Part shown: in pieces, positions 48,830 through 60,017 of the stretch
How the letters are laid out: each line of letters opens with the position of its first letter
How positions within the stretch are numbered: position 1 is the stretch's first letter
Source: Eucalyptus grandis
Lineage: Eukaryota; Streptophyta; Magnoliopsida; Myrtales; Myrtaceae
NCBI RefSeq assembly: GCF_016545825.1
Contig: NC_052614.1
Coordinates: forward strand, 33,016,072 to 33,080,071
DNA length: 64,000 bases
Direction of reading: 5' to 3'
The notes under the pieces: generated by a model
Seen by the model: the letters and a program-made list of their open reading frames with translations, nothing else
What the model was told of the DNA's origin: nothing
Database searches by the model: none
Program-made: the position numbers and the translations under genes

Positions 48830-49080
48830 TCCTTTCCACCGCACTTCTTAATCCTGGACTGTGAAGACTCAAGAGGGAGGGAGCAGAGGTCGTGAATGAA
48901 GGGAAGAGCATTCGTGAAGGGGGATGGAGAGAGAGAGAGAGCATAGCACGGCGAAAAACCTAACCTGAGCTTGTCGGGTGCAGACGTCAAATCGGAGCCG
49001 CCAATGAGGCTCCAGGAGATGACAAAGGCGGCCTGGTCGGGAGTGAAGTGCAAGGAAGGTTGAAGTCGAGCTCGTTAAAT
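48830..49080 (-). repeat. Inverted copy of the thioesterase promoter/5' region
   Basis: On the minus strand this matches 11,140-11,345: GAGCTCGACTTCAACCTTCC, CACTTCACTCCCGACCA, CTCATTGGCGGCTCCGATT, CTCAGGTTAGG and ATTCACGACCTCTGCTCCCTC appear in the same order. Block C itself lost this part at its Copia insertion point, so the inverted copy came from a separate event. Confidence 0.7.
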
Positions 49081-49710
49081 TGAAACATTGAAGTGATTGA
49101 AGTTCTTGAACTAATAAGTTCTTTTAGATTTTAGAGTAGGATACACAGAAAGAATGTCAACACAAGTACTATGACATTCTGTTGATGATATGTAAAATAT
49201 CCGACATTGCATGTTTCTTCATTTGAAGTAGTCGATTGCTCATTAGTTTGGCATGGTACTCAATTACTCATAGGACTCCAATTTCATATTTAATTTAACT
49301 CTTTTGAGACCTTGGTCATTCCAATGGTGATGCAAGAGCTTCTAGTTAGAGCAAACCATTACTTGACTTCCTTCAGTTATGAATTTTGGAGTCGGCATCA
49401 TTTTCTATTAGCTCGAATGTTTCAAATTGGCAGTGGCGTGCTTGACTTCATATTGTTTTCCAAGCGTATTTGGTAAATCGCCGGACATCTGTTCTCTACA
49501 CCGTCAACTATATATCTATCGTTGGCATACATGGATGTGAGTATCATAGTTCTTACGTGAATTACATGCTCAAGTTCCCAAAGTTCTGGTGAATTTGGCT
49601 GAGTCTTAGTCTGCCTCAATCAGCCTGAAGAAAGAGATGGGTCATTGTTCCTGCAAATTTCACAAAATTCTAAGCTGATTTGTTGAGAAAATACAGTAAC
49701 ATGAAAATTC

Positions 49711-50704
49711 TTAGGCCCTGCATGGAAACGTTTCCGTTCCTTTTATGTTCCCGGGAACAGAAATAACAAAAAAAAAGTGTTTTTGTTCCGGGGAACGGTT
49801 TTTGAACAAAAGAATGCGTTTGGTAACGTTTGTTCCGGGAATAAAAAATGAAATGAAACACGTTTGGTAAATTTTATTCTTTTTTGTTTCTTTTAATTTT
49901 TTAATATTTTTATTTTATTTTCCATTTTTTCCTTTCTTTTTATTTCTTTCTTCTTTCGGCCGGTCGCCGACTCCCCGGCGAGGCCGAGCCTCGCCGTGGT
50001 TGGGCATGGCTCGGCCTCGCCTTGGCCGGGCGAGCTTAAGCTCGCCCGAGATCCGGCCAGCCGAGCCTCGCCGCCCGCCGTCGGAGCCAAGCACCCGTGC
50101 CCCGAAGCCCGCAGCTCAACGCCGCCCCGATCTCACCACGCCATTCGCGACGCCGCCCACGTCTTTGCCCACATCGCCCGTGTCGATCCCGAAGCCTCTA
50201 GTGCCGCGCCGCCGTCGCACCATCCTCCGGAGCCCTCGCTGGAACCCTAGTCGAAGATCTCCCCTCGAGCGAGGCCGAGCCTCACCTTGGCTGGGCGAGC
50301 TTGGCCTCGCCGCGGCGGGGCGAGGCTCGGCCTCACCGGGGGCCGGCGACGCTCCGGCGAGGTCGCCGACCCTTGACGGCGTCGCCGGCTCTCGACGGCC
50401 GGTCGCCGGCCATGGCCGAGGCCGGCGACCGGCCAAAGAAAAAAGAAGAAAAAAAGAAGAAGAAAAGAGAAGAGAGAGAAGAAGAGAAGCGTTTCTTTTT
50501 GGCTTCGAAGAAGTGTTTCTTTTTCCAGAAGCAACTTTTTTGTGTTTCTTTTTTTTGCTCCAATTTTGTTCCGGGAATAAAAAAACAAAAAAAGAACAGA
50601 AACGCAACCGAACGCGTTTCTGTTCCTTTTTTGTTCTCGGGAACAAAAAAAGTACAAAAGTGTTCCAGAAACATTTTTTTGGAATGTTTCCATGTAGGGC
50701 TTTA
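49711..50704. mobile_element. Harbinger/Tourist-like MITE with GC-rich core
   Basis: The ends TTAGGCCCTGCATGGAAACG and (minus strand) TAAAGCCCTACATGGAAACA are inverted repeats with TTA at each outer edge, as in PIF/Harbinger elements. The outer thirds repeat GTTCCGGGAACAAAA-like words. The middle (49,960-50,430) is GC-rich CGGCGAGGCC-type sequence. Long ORFs on both strands inside it (up to 242 codons) come from this composition. No transposase is present. Confidence 0.65.
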
Positions 50705-50863
50705 GTGAACCAGCTCTACTTTGGTTGAATTAGCCAAGAGAATCGTCATCTCGACAAAGTAAGGCAGTCCCTATTTCAGCCACGGACACACCCGACAATT
50801 CTTTGTTGGATTTTGCGGCGAGTGATTGCAACTGGTAGTATGTCGGCATGATTTTTAGACGCC

Positions 50864-51115
50864 GTCAAGCAGTATCAAAGATAGATTCTCCCCAATATTT
50901 GGCACTTTTATCTTGTAAAACATTCAGTTCTATCTCATCCAGAGACGTAGGTGGAAAATCCGATAAACCACAAGAACGTATTATAACTCTTCCAATCAAA
51001 GCATCGAATTCAAACACCGTGCTTTTCCAAGATCCTAGTGTTAACTGATCCATCCGCTGATACCCATTGTGTATTTCTATGAAATCATCAACGTTCATCC
51101 CAATTTCTGCATTAC
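50864..51115 (-). other. Possible coding remnant
   Basis: A minus-strand frame of about 83 codons ends at 50865 and reads ELNVLQDKSAKYWGESIF near its end. The alternation of hydrophobic residues recalls the tail of plant leucine-rich-repeat proteins, but I cannot support an assignment. Confidence 0.2.
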
Positions 51116-51153
51116 ACGGGACAGTTCATAAGACACATACAGCAGGCAATATT

Positions 51154-51300
51154 AGGGGTGAGCATCGGTTCAGGGTTAACCCTAGATCGACCCTAAACCG
51201 GCCTGACTTTGCCAGTCCTGGTCCAGTTCCCATGGAGACTGAGTTGGTCCTCGGTTCCGAGAGTTCCGGGTTGGTCCAGCCCAGATCAACCCTAACTATA
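51154..51300. mobile_element. Fragment of a TAGGGGTGAGCA-type repeat
   Basis: Starts TAGGGGTGAGCATCGGTTC and has GGTTCCGAGAGTTCC-type words. It shares its left end with the element at 54456, and no right end was found. Confidence 0.4.
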
Positions 51301-52233
51301 TATAAAATATTATTTTTAATTTTTTTATATAGATAAAATTTTAAAATAAACTTCGTTAATAACATTAAACAGCTCTTAATTTTACATTATTCTTTAATAA
51401 CTTAGGTTTTTAATGTCCTTTACGATGTTAAGACCGATGAAGGAAAGTTTTATTCGATGAAGAAGACTTGTCCAAATGCGAGTATATCTTTAAGGATCTG
51501 GTTCGTACGGTTGAAGATTTCACGGCTAGAGATAGCATCTCATGATCAATTATTCTTATTGATATCAATTTGGATAATTAAATATGTTGATTGGCAAAAT
51601 ATACCTTGAAAGTTCTACTTATGGAAACCTAGATCTTGATTGTATGGGCGAGCAGAATTGGTGGGCTATCATCACATTCCTTAAATAACTCAAGATCTCC
51701 CTAATTGATTCTATCCAATGGGTAGATTGGAAGAACTCCTTTGGAAGGTGCCAACGGTTATGAAGGCATGGAGGAATATATAAGGAAGAGACTCAAGTTA
51801 TTTGAGTGTGTGTATGAAAGAAAAATTCCAAAGTCTGAAGCTCTTAGTTCTTTGCTATTCCATTTGTCGAGCTTAAATTGTACTCAAAAGAGAGATTAAA
51901 TACTTGTGAGACCTTGAAAAAGCGTAGCAGAGTCTCTACACCGTGAAATCAAGGACATGAGACTTTAAATCTGTTTTGGTTCTTAGTTTAATCTAGCCCA
52001 TGGGCTGTCGGTGTGGGAGAGTAGACGTAGGCTTGTTCTAAGCCGAACGACTATAAACCTTGTGTTTCAATTCTCTTTCCCTAATCTCTTTCCTTTAATT
52101 CGTAGCATTACATAACTATTTTTAGTCTTTTACATCTTTAGTCTATTATTCTCATAAGTTGAATTAGTTTGTTAAGTTTTGCAAAAACTTCTTCGATCAC
52201 CTATTCACTCCCCTTTAGGTGCTCTTACTATCC
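51301..52233. other. Unassigned stretch
   Basis: AT-rich sequence without convincing ORFs. The words ACTCAAAAGAGAG and CACTCCCCTTTAGGTGCTC near 51,890 and 52,207 resemble the LTR or leader ends of Copia elements, but no pair was found. Confidence 0.3.
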
Positions 52234-53200
52234 ATGTCAAAGGCCTCATGAGTTGAATTACTCGATGCATGATTTAGAATTGGCAGTGATCATCTTTGAG
52301 ATTTGGAGGCATTACTTATGCGGAGAAAAGTTCTAGATTTTTATAGACCATCAAAGCCTGAAGTATTTGTTCTCTCAGAAAGAGCTGAACATGAGGTAGC
52401 GTCATTGGATGGAGCTTTTTAAGGATTATGATTGTGGCATCTTCTATAATCCTAGAAAGGCCAATAAGGTCGCGGATGCATTAAGTCGGAAGTTATTGAT
52501 TGCGCAGATGATGGTTCAGGAGTGGTTCTACTCGAAGGAGTTCAAGATTCGGATTTCAAGTTTGAGGTATGCCACCTTTAAAGTCTCATGGCTGCCCTCA
52601 AAATTGAACCGGAAGTGCAAGTGAAGATTGAGACGTTGCAGTTGACAGACCTTGAAATCCAAAAAGTTCTGGAGAAGGATACGGAAAAGAGGAAAGTTGA
52701 TTTCCAAGTTACGGAGGATGGATTACTGACGTTTTGTGGCGATGTGGAGCTTAAGGAAGAAATTTTGTCAGAAGCCCATCGTAGCAGTTATAGCATTCAT
52801 CCGGGCAGCAAAAAAATGTATCAGGATCTACGCCAATACTATTGGTGGAATGGTGTGAAGGTAGATATCGCCAAGCATGTTGCCAAGTGTTTGATGTGCC
52901 AATAAGTGAAGGCACAATATTGCAAACTTGGTGGACATTTGCAACCCCCCGGAGATTCCCGAGTGGAAATGGAAACATATCATAATGGATTTTGTGATGG
53001 AATTGCTGAGGAGTTAGCGGGGTAACGATTCCATCTGGGTTGTGGTTGATAGTTTGACGAAGTCTGCTCATTTCATCGCCGAACAAAAGAATTTTGCATT
53101 AGATAGATATGTTGAATTGTATGTGTGACAGATAGTTTGTCTTTATGAAGTGCTAGTGATCACATCAGATCGAGACCCAAAGTTTATGGTAGTTTTTTGA
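52234..53200 (+). mobile_element. Ty3/Gypsy pol fragment (RNase H and integrase)
   Basis: In order: RNase H remains (LNYSMHDLELAVIIF, FIDHQSLKYL, then NKVADALSRK), the integrase zinc-binding part (EAHRSSYSIHPGSKKMYQDL...CLMCQ), and the core (IIMDFVMEL, WVVVDSLTKSAHFI, TSDRDPKF). Stops and shifts break it, and there is no LTR at either side. It abuts the broken end of the U11-48K-like pseudogene. Confidence 0.8.
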
Positions 53201-53235
53201 AAAAAGTTTAAAAATTGCATTGGGAACGAAGCTAC

Positions 53236-54103
53236 AGTATAACATGACCTATCATTGCCTTCAAACACAGAGTGCACAGCATAATAATATGATCCCCCTT
53301 GACCACATCAATAACCACACCAAATCGCATAGAATTAACAATAAACCATCTCCTCAAATCACTCTCTTTAACCAACCCCACCCCCAAAATCACCATAAGC
53401 ACATTGTACGAATACCCATTCAGATAATTACTCCATGCCTCAATTTCTCTCTGAACGCTCCACAACTCTAAGGGCAAAACACCAACGCCCAAATTCTCAA
53501 CCTCCTCACTACCCACGTCACCATCAGCACCAAAATTACTGCATTCAATTGACAAGACACTAGGCAATGTAAACATCCACCTACTATCACTATCCTCGAT
53601 AGGAAAAGCGATGGCACCAGGGCAATCCTCATAGAAAAAGTCTGACCTAAAATCGCCATAACCGTCCAATTCGAGGCAAAGCTCGCTGCTCGGACATTTG
53701 ACTACTTCGGCGAAGCGGGAGTTGTCCTACGAGGACCCCAAGGTATTCGGGTAGCCAAGGGATTGTAGAGAGGAATCCAAATCGAGAGGGACGGGCAGGA
53801 GAGGTAGTGGCCGAAGAGGGATTCGAGAGGCATGTAGTGGCGAGGGTTGAAAGGGCAAGAGATGAGGTCGAAGCCCGCTTGTCGCTTCAGGGGGATCAGG
53901 GCGGGGAGGGAGTCTAGGGTTTGAGTCGAAGCGGCGATGAGGCGATCGAGGAACGCGAGCGTGGCGGCGAGCGACGGAGGCGACGAAGGAGGAGGCGCAA
54001 GGATCTGGGGAGGTGGGATCTGCTGGCGATGAGGAGGGAAGGAGGTGGCGTTCGGGTTAGGGGGAGGGAAGGGGAGAGAAGGGAGGCTGAGAGGTGGATT
54101 CAT
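53236..54103 (-). pseudogene. U11/U12 snRNP 48 kDa-like (minor spliceosome) fragment
   Basis: From ATG 54103 (MNPPLSLPSLPFPPPNP) a proline-rich start leads to a CHHC zinc finger, CPFNPRHYMPLESLFGHYLSC, with spacing C-x5-H-x9-H-x3-C, the mark of U11-48K proteins that bind the U12-type 5' splice site. After PSLS one base is missing relative to the expected frame. The following frame carries an in-frame TAG, then continues with LELDGYGDFRSDFFYEDCPG and LPSVLSIECSNF to LRRWFIVNSMRFGVVIDVV. It stops near 53,236, where Gypsy sequence begins, so the rest of the gene is gone. It is a dead or partial copy. Confidence 0.75.
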
Positions 54104-54455
54104 GGCATCCCTTATGTGTTGCAAAGGCAAAATGTCTGATGAAATTACAGAGAGAAAGAGAGGGTTTTGGTGAAATGGAAGGAGGCCATTTAGGGTGCAA
54201 ACGCGAGCTTAATGGAAAGTATGGGTCGGGTTCCATATGGGTTGGACTGACACAGAGGAAGATGGCAGATCGGGAGTCAAATCGATCCCGATCCACCATC
54301 TAAAAAAATAGGTTGAAATTTTTTGGCTTTGGGTTGAACAACATTATATAGACGTGACTCGTGGTGAACATAGGTTTAGGGTATAATCGAAAACCTAAAA
54401 TTTGAAATAAGTCTTTGCATTTTTCTTATTCCATATATTTACGCAATCCTACGGC

Positions 54456-55340
54456 TAGGGGTGAGCACAATTCTAGGACAGAACTAGGAACCGAAAAACT
54501 GGACTAGCGGGTCTAGTTCGGTTTCCCAATTTTATGAAGGGATGGGTAGGTTCTCAATTCCACTTTGTTCAGTTATCAATTCATATAGGAATCAGAATTG
54601 GAACCAGAACTGAGAACTGGAATCAGAATCGGAATCGAAATCGGAATCGGAATCAGAATTAGACTAGTAACCCACGACCCGGGAATTCGAACTCTAAAGC
54701 AGCCATGCATTTGGTATTGAACTTCCAAAATTGTTGACCAACGATCTTTCTTTGACATTAAAGATTTTGATGTTTAACTTGATGGGTCTTTTAATTCCCC
54801 CCTCTCTTATCTATTGCCTCTATGGATTACATGACTTAGTAGATGAGGAAATATGCTTTCAGTTTTTAGGCATTACCGTTAATAATCTTATTAATGTGGC
54901 AGTTAAAAGATCGGGAAGAAGCATGAGAGATCTCACTTTTAAATGAAATCAAGATAGGGTTTATTCTACAATATGCTATGCCATATCTTTGTGCTTAATG
55001 TGCTCTTGTAGGCCATGAGGCCTGTGGAAGTTGCAATCGCTTCTTTGATGTTGTTATGTTTGAGCAATTGTTTCATTAAAAACCGTAAAATTTTCTTAAT
55101 ACTATTCAATAAGTGCATATGAACACTCTTTCTTAGGCAATCAATAATAAAATCCTTGTTTATTTTTATTGTGGCATTTGTTTTTGTTTTGCTTAACCAA
55201 AAAATGGAAAAAGAAGAAGAAGAAGAATCTGTTAGAACTTGGAACTTTAAGATGGTAGGTTTTAGGTTTCGAAAAATAAAGATCCTGTACTCGATGATAG
55301 GTTCTAGGTTTTGTCTAGAACCTAGAACCACTCATCTCTA
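54456..55340. mobile_element. Inverted-ended repeat of the TAGGGGTGAGCA type
   Basis: The left end TAGGGGTGAGCACAATTCTAGG pairs with the right end read on the minus strand as TAGAGATGAGTGGTTCTAGG. Just inside are GGAACCGAAAA and GGAATCGAAAT-rich words. No transposase-like ORF is present. Confidence 0.5.
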
Positions 55341-55591
55341 CTTATGGTATTTGGTGACGTTTAATAATAAATGTGTAATATGAAACTACTAATCTAACCT
55401 TTCATTTCTGGCATTATTCATATTCAGAACTTTTACTTTGTTAATTTTTCGCAATTTTCATGTCTCTAAATATGAATTGTGATAATCAAATTGCAACAAA
55501 TATATCAGTAGAGGTGAAATTCACTGCAATCGTTCAATTAAAAGTACGTGTAGAATCTGGATAGACCATAAAACCTATTATAGGATAAGTT

Positions 55592-56311
55592 CTAGGGCTA
55601 CGTTTGATCGTTCGGATTTCTAATAATGATGAAATATGATTGGATATGTTATGATATGAACACTATGGGATTTTGATATATCCTATTAACTGTTTGGTGA
55701 TTATAGTAATAAAGTCGGATATATTCATATCATATCATATACATTATTTTGTATAAATGACACATTAGTAAAAATGAACAAAATTTTTTATGAACATAGA
55801 TGGTAAAAATCTCTCACAATATTCTTGCTAACTTTATTTTATTTTTCCCCTCACATCATTCTCTAATAAAATTTTATTAAATAGTAGACTATGCTAATAT
55901 AATCAAAACACTAAAATATGTAAAATATATAATAAATATATATTTATCTATCGAAATTAATTTATAAAAATAATTAAATTTGAATATATAAATAAAAATA
56001 AGACTAAATTAAATAGGGAAATCATTTTTTTGTTATTTTGTATTTTTATATTTGAATTCAAATTCAAATATTATTTATATTGAGATATAATTCCAATTTT
56101 GTTAATTTATGAACTTTGTCGAGAAAAATAATTTTCCTATTATGAATGCTAAAAATCTAATTTACCTTTATCTCATCTCCCCTATGGGATAATTTTAACT
56201 GGTCTATGTCCTTATATTCCTATTTATCTTGTCTTGAGTAGACACCAAACACAGGATATGATAAATTTTATCCTATCTCAAATTTTATCCTGATTAACAA
56301 ACACAACCTAG
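55592..56311. mobile_element. AT-rich MITE-like element
   Basis: The left end CTAGGGCTACGTTTGATCG and the right end (minus strand) TAGGTTGTGTTTGTTAATC are imperfect inverted repeats. The interior is AT-rich with ATCATATCATATC words and no ORF. Confidence 0.45.
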
Positions 56312-56423
56312 GTTTTTGGGCACATAGGGCAGGTTCCAAGGGAACCTATGTCAACAAATAAGTTCCAGAAGAAACCTGGACAAAAACCACTCCCCCGTAG
56401 ACGTGACCTCATGCGGATCAATC

Positions 56424-56850
56424 ATTACATGTGGAGAATCGTTAAAGAATATCCGATGAGATGCTACTTTTACCATTACATGAGATGCTAATAGTTTGAG
56501 GTTGTTAGCGCATGTTAAGGTTGTCGGGTCATAGACCATTCTAGATTTCCTCACAGTCAACCAATTCCAACTGGTCCCAGTCATCACCCGGTGAGAATCG
56601 TCAGAGGAAATCCAATGAGATGCAACTCTTCCACTGCAGTCCACATGCGACGCTGATATTTTATGTGGTTGTTAGCGTATGTTAAGGTGGTCGTTCAAAA
56701 GTATTAGGAAATAAATGGGGAACATGGCAAACTTTCAACTCTCAAGCATTTTGTAAAATGGATGTTCAGTACCATGATCATTTAAGTACTTCAAATGAGC
56801 TTCATAAACAACTCTTGATTTCCTTACAGTCAACCAATTTCAACTGCTCC
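56424..56850. repeat. Imperfect tandem duplication upstream of the germin-like gene
   Basis: A unit of about 155 bp beginning TCATTACATGTGGAGAATCG (56424) recurs at about 56,579 as TCATCACCCGGTGAGAATCG. Both contain GATGAGATGC/AATGAGATGC and GTTGTTAGCG-ATGTTAAGG. The word TTTCCTCACAGTCAACCAAT (56,547) recurs near 56,819. Confidence 0.65.
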
Positions 56851-57740
56851 GCTCTTTTTGGTACAGCGGTTCATCTCCTCCTATCCTAATCTAACATGCG
56901 GTCCTTCGGTTTTGTATTTGTACTTTCAAGCACATTGAACAGCTTCTCTCGGACTGCTCGGCACTTTCCTTGTTGCTGACCCTCCAGAGGATTTAGACAG
57001 TTTGATTGAACAGTACAAAGTCTCAGGAATTGTTTTTCCACGTCGATCATTGCTTACAATACGGTTTTAAGTAGATAAGAGCTCAAGAAGTGGGTTTGTC
57101 AGGAATTTAAAACGCCCAAACAAGTTCAAAATTTTTTCCTAAGAATGCAACATCGATATTGCCATGAATTGCCTTGAGCGCAAGACCAGACTCGTTTCTT
57201 TGTTTACCAACGAGTCATGCACAACACTTGCCTGGTGATGGAGTTACTAATCATGATCGTTATACATCCATCTCTTAATGCCACGGTACTTGGCTGTGAC
57301 GTAAAATCCTTCACCATGGGTTTGGAACTCTCATAGCTTATAATACCCCAGATCTCATCTGGAGAGTTTATTGTCACTTTTACTTTAATTTCAGAATTGG
57401 AAAAGGATGAATTTGTTACTTGTCAGTACTAGTACGCTGAAGCTTCTTTATCATCAACGACTCGGTATTGGAACGGCTGCAAACCAAGTGCGGTAGAGTG
57501 ACAGAGATCTTTAAAACTATCAAAGATCAGATTGCATTGACATATGAAGGAGAAACAGTTAGTCTGTCATTTTCGCATTCGGAGATTGAGGTGACGTGAG
57601 TTAAGGACGAGAAAATTAATTGAGTTTTGTGTGTAGCTATTGAAAAAATTGCACTGACTCGAATTTGAATGGACAATGGCCTAACCAATGTTTCCGTGCT
57701 TTGTGGGGAAATTTATGAGATGTGCATGAGGGCTGGCATC

Positions 57741-57748
57741 TATAAATA
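57741..57748 (+). promoter_or_regulatory. TATA box of the germin-like gene
   Basis: TATAAATA lies 72 bases before the ATG at 57820, a normal distance for a short plant leader. Confidence 0.7.
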
Positions 57749-57819
57749 GGCATCATTTTGCAGCAAGTGTTCGCATCCATTAGAGCACCCGAGAGTAGAA
57801 AAAAGAAGAGAAAAAAAAC

Positions 57820-58797
57820 ATGATGAAGAGTGTCCGACTTTCCACCAGTTTCGCACTCTTGGCTCTGGTGCTGTCCCTCGCCGACGCCTATGACCCAAGT
57901 CCCCTGCAGGACATCTGTGTGGCAGTCCCAGAACCCCACAATGCTTGTAAGCTTGTCTTCCCCTTGCTTGGTAGAACAGTCCGAGTTAATACATTTTGCT
58001 TTAGATTTCAGAGTAGTCCTCCTTTAAGACTGACACTCTTAATGGGTGCGCTGGGGAAGCTATTCAGGCATTACGATCAATTTTTTTGAACAAGACGTTG
58101 AGTACACTAATTTCCAAAACAAGCAATTAACCTAACAAAAAGATAACAGTTCTCATTCTTGGTGCGACCTTATCGTGCCCTAGGATGTGCCTCAAAGGTA
58201 TATGTCAGCAACAATTTCCTCTTAACAGAAACTCCTCCCTATGCAGTGTTTGTGAATGGAAAGTTCTGCAAGAACCCCAGTCTTACCACAGCAGATGACT
58301 TCTTCTTGTCCGGCCTCCAAGTTCCTAGAAGCACGGCCAATCCCGTGGGCTCCAACGTCACCCAAGTGACTGTGGACCTGATACCAGGACTCAACACTCT
58401 CGGCATTTCCCTGGCTCGTATCGACTATGGAATAGGTGGTTTAAATCCTCCGCACATTCACCCTCGTGGCACCGAGGTTTTGCTCGTCCTGGAGGGCACC
58501 CTCTATTTAGGCTTTGTCACGTCCAACCAACTGAACAATACTTTCTTTGAGAAAGTCGTCCACCCTGGAGATGTTTTTGTTTTCCCCATTGGGATGATTC
58601 ACTTCCAGCTCAATATTGGAAAGACCAATGCAGTCGCGATTTCCAGTCTAAGCAGCCAAAACCCAGGAGTCATCACCGTAGCCAATGCATTGTTCAACGC
58701 AAAGCCACCTATTTCCCCCGAGGTTCTGGCCAAGGGGTTCCAGGTGGATGAGAAGCTTGTTGAGACACTTCAGAAGAAGTTCTGGTCTAACAATTAG
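57820..58797 (+). CDS. Germin-like protein, two exons
   Basis: Exon 1 is 57820-57946 and exon 2 is 58247-58797, joined GCT T|GTAAGC...ATGCAG|TG, giving 225 residues, the usual size. Residues 1-23 are a signal peptide ending ADA, so the product is secreted to the cell wall. Cys32 and the Cys in KFCK fit the conserved germin disulfide. Germin box 1 is [17 protein letters not shown] and box 2 is [16 protein letters not shown], giving the His-His-Glu-His manganese ligands. NVT and NNT are likely N-glycosylation sites. Some germin-like proteins have superoxide dismutase activity and defence roles; for this one that is inference. The copy seems intact and single here. Confidence 0.93.
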
Positions 58798-60017
58798 CCA
58801 GAGAAATGCATCTGACGGTGTCTGTCATCTCTGTGTACTTGATTAAACAAACTACTATAAGTTTTCTGATGAAGTTCCCAGTTCAAGTATGAAGAAGCTT
58901 CCTTCTGTCACAACTTGTATTGATGTCAGTGTAATAAGACTGTTGTTTTCCGCAACATCTACTACTTTGAGGATTTCGTGATGAACTTATTTCATGGAAC
59001 CAAGACAGACAGTGAGCTCGACACTAGACTCTACCATGTCAGAGGATTACAAACTGAATGCTTTACATGCACGAACTGCAAATAACCACCGCCAGTTCTT
59101 CTAAGGCCGCATAACTAACTAATAATGAACAATCAGCAAAACTGAAACTTCAGTAGTTTCAGGAATCATGATGCCGCGTTGAGTTTATTGGGAATGAAGC
59201 CTCAAAGAATTTGTGTTTTATGAGAAACTGTCATTGCTATTTGCTTGCAGCATGTACTAATTTGAGATATTTGATCCACCACTTCGTGTCTCTTTCTTTT
59301 TTTTCTTCCGAGTTCTGTTGTACATGTTAGATGGGGTTCTCAAATTAATTTTGCTCGCCATTGAATATGTCCTTTTGCTACTTGCATAATCTATGAACGA
59401 GGGGAAGTCTTAGTAAGTGATAAAGTAATTAATAAAAGAAATGACAAACAGAAACTGACAGCTACGATGTAGGTTGATACGTACATTAGCAAGTTTCTTG
59501 AAGTCCCCGTGATTGTACTAAAGTCATTAGTGAATCTCCTAATATTATGTTAGGTAAAAAGATAAGTTGAAACGCGGATGCTGATAAGGTTTCCCTATCA
59601 TTAGTAGCTCCTTAAGCTACTGTAAAGTATGGTTATGAAATTGTAAATGAATGGCAATCAATTTGCCATCCATCAAACGAGGTGGAGACCAATACGGTTA
59701 AACAGTGCATGAAAATCTCCTGTTATTTTGACTTAACAGAACCGTGGAGGGCCTGACAGCACAAGCGAGTTGCAAATCTAAACTTCCAATTCGGCATTAT
59801 CGTTAATCCAACAAGAGATGCAACTTCATTTTTCATTATTGCTGAAATGATCATAACCATAATGGTATATCCATAAAAAAATTGTTTGCATGGATGTTGG
59901 CCCTTGATAGTAGTTAGTAATGAATGATTATTAAGGTCGTTGGTCAAGTGTCAGGAAATGGGAAAACCTTAAAATTCTCTACTTCAATCAGTTTTCCAAG
60001 GTATCAATAACCTATGT
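58798..60017. other. Downstream intergenic region of the germin-like gene
   Basis: AT-rich sequence with possible polyadenylation words (AATAAG near 58,932). No further gene, RNA or repeat with clear ends was recognised. Confidence 0.5.

Noticed and set aside
50000..50728. ORF of 242 codons and others on both strands
   Set aside because: They fall within a MITE core, with arginine/alanine/lysine runs and no domain.
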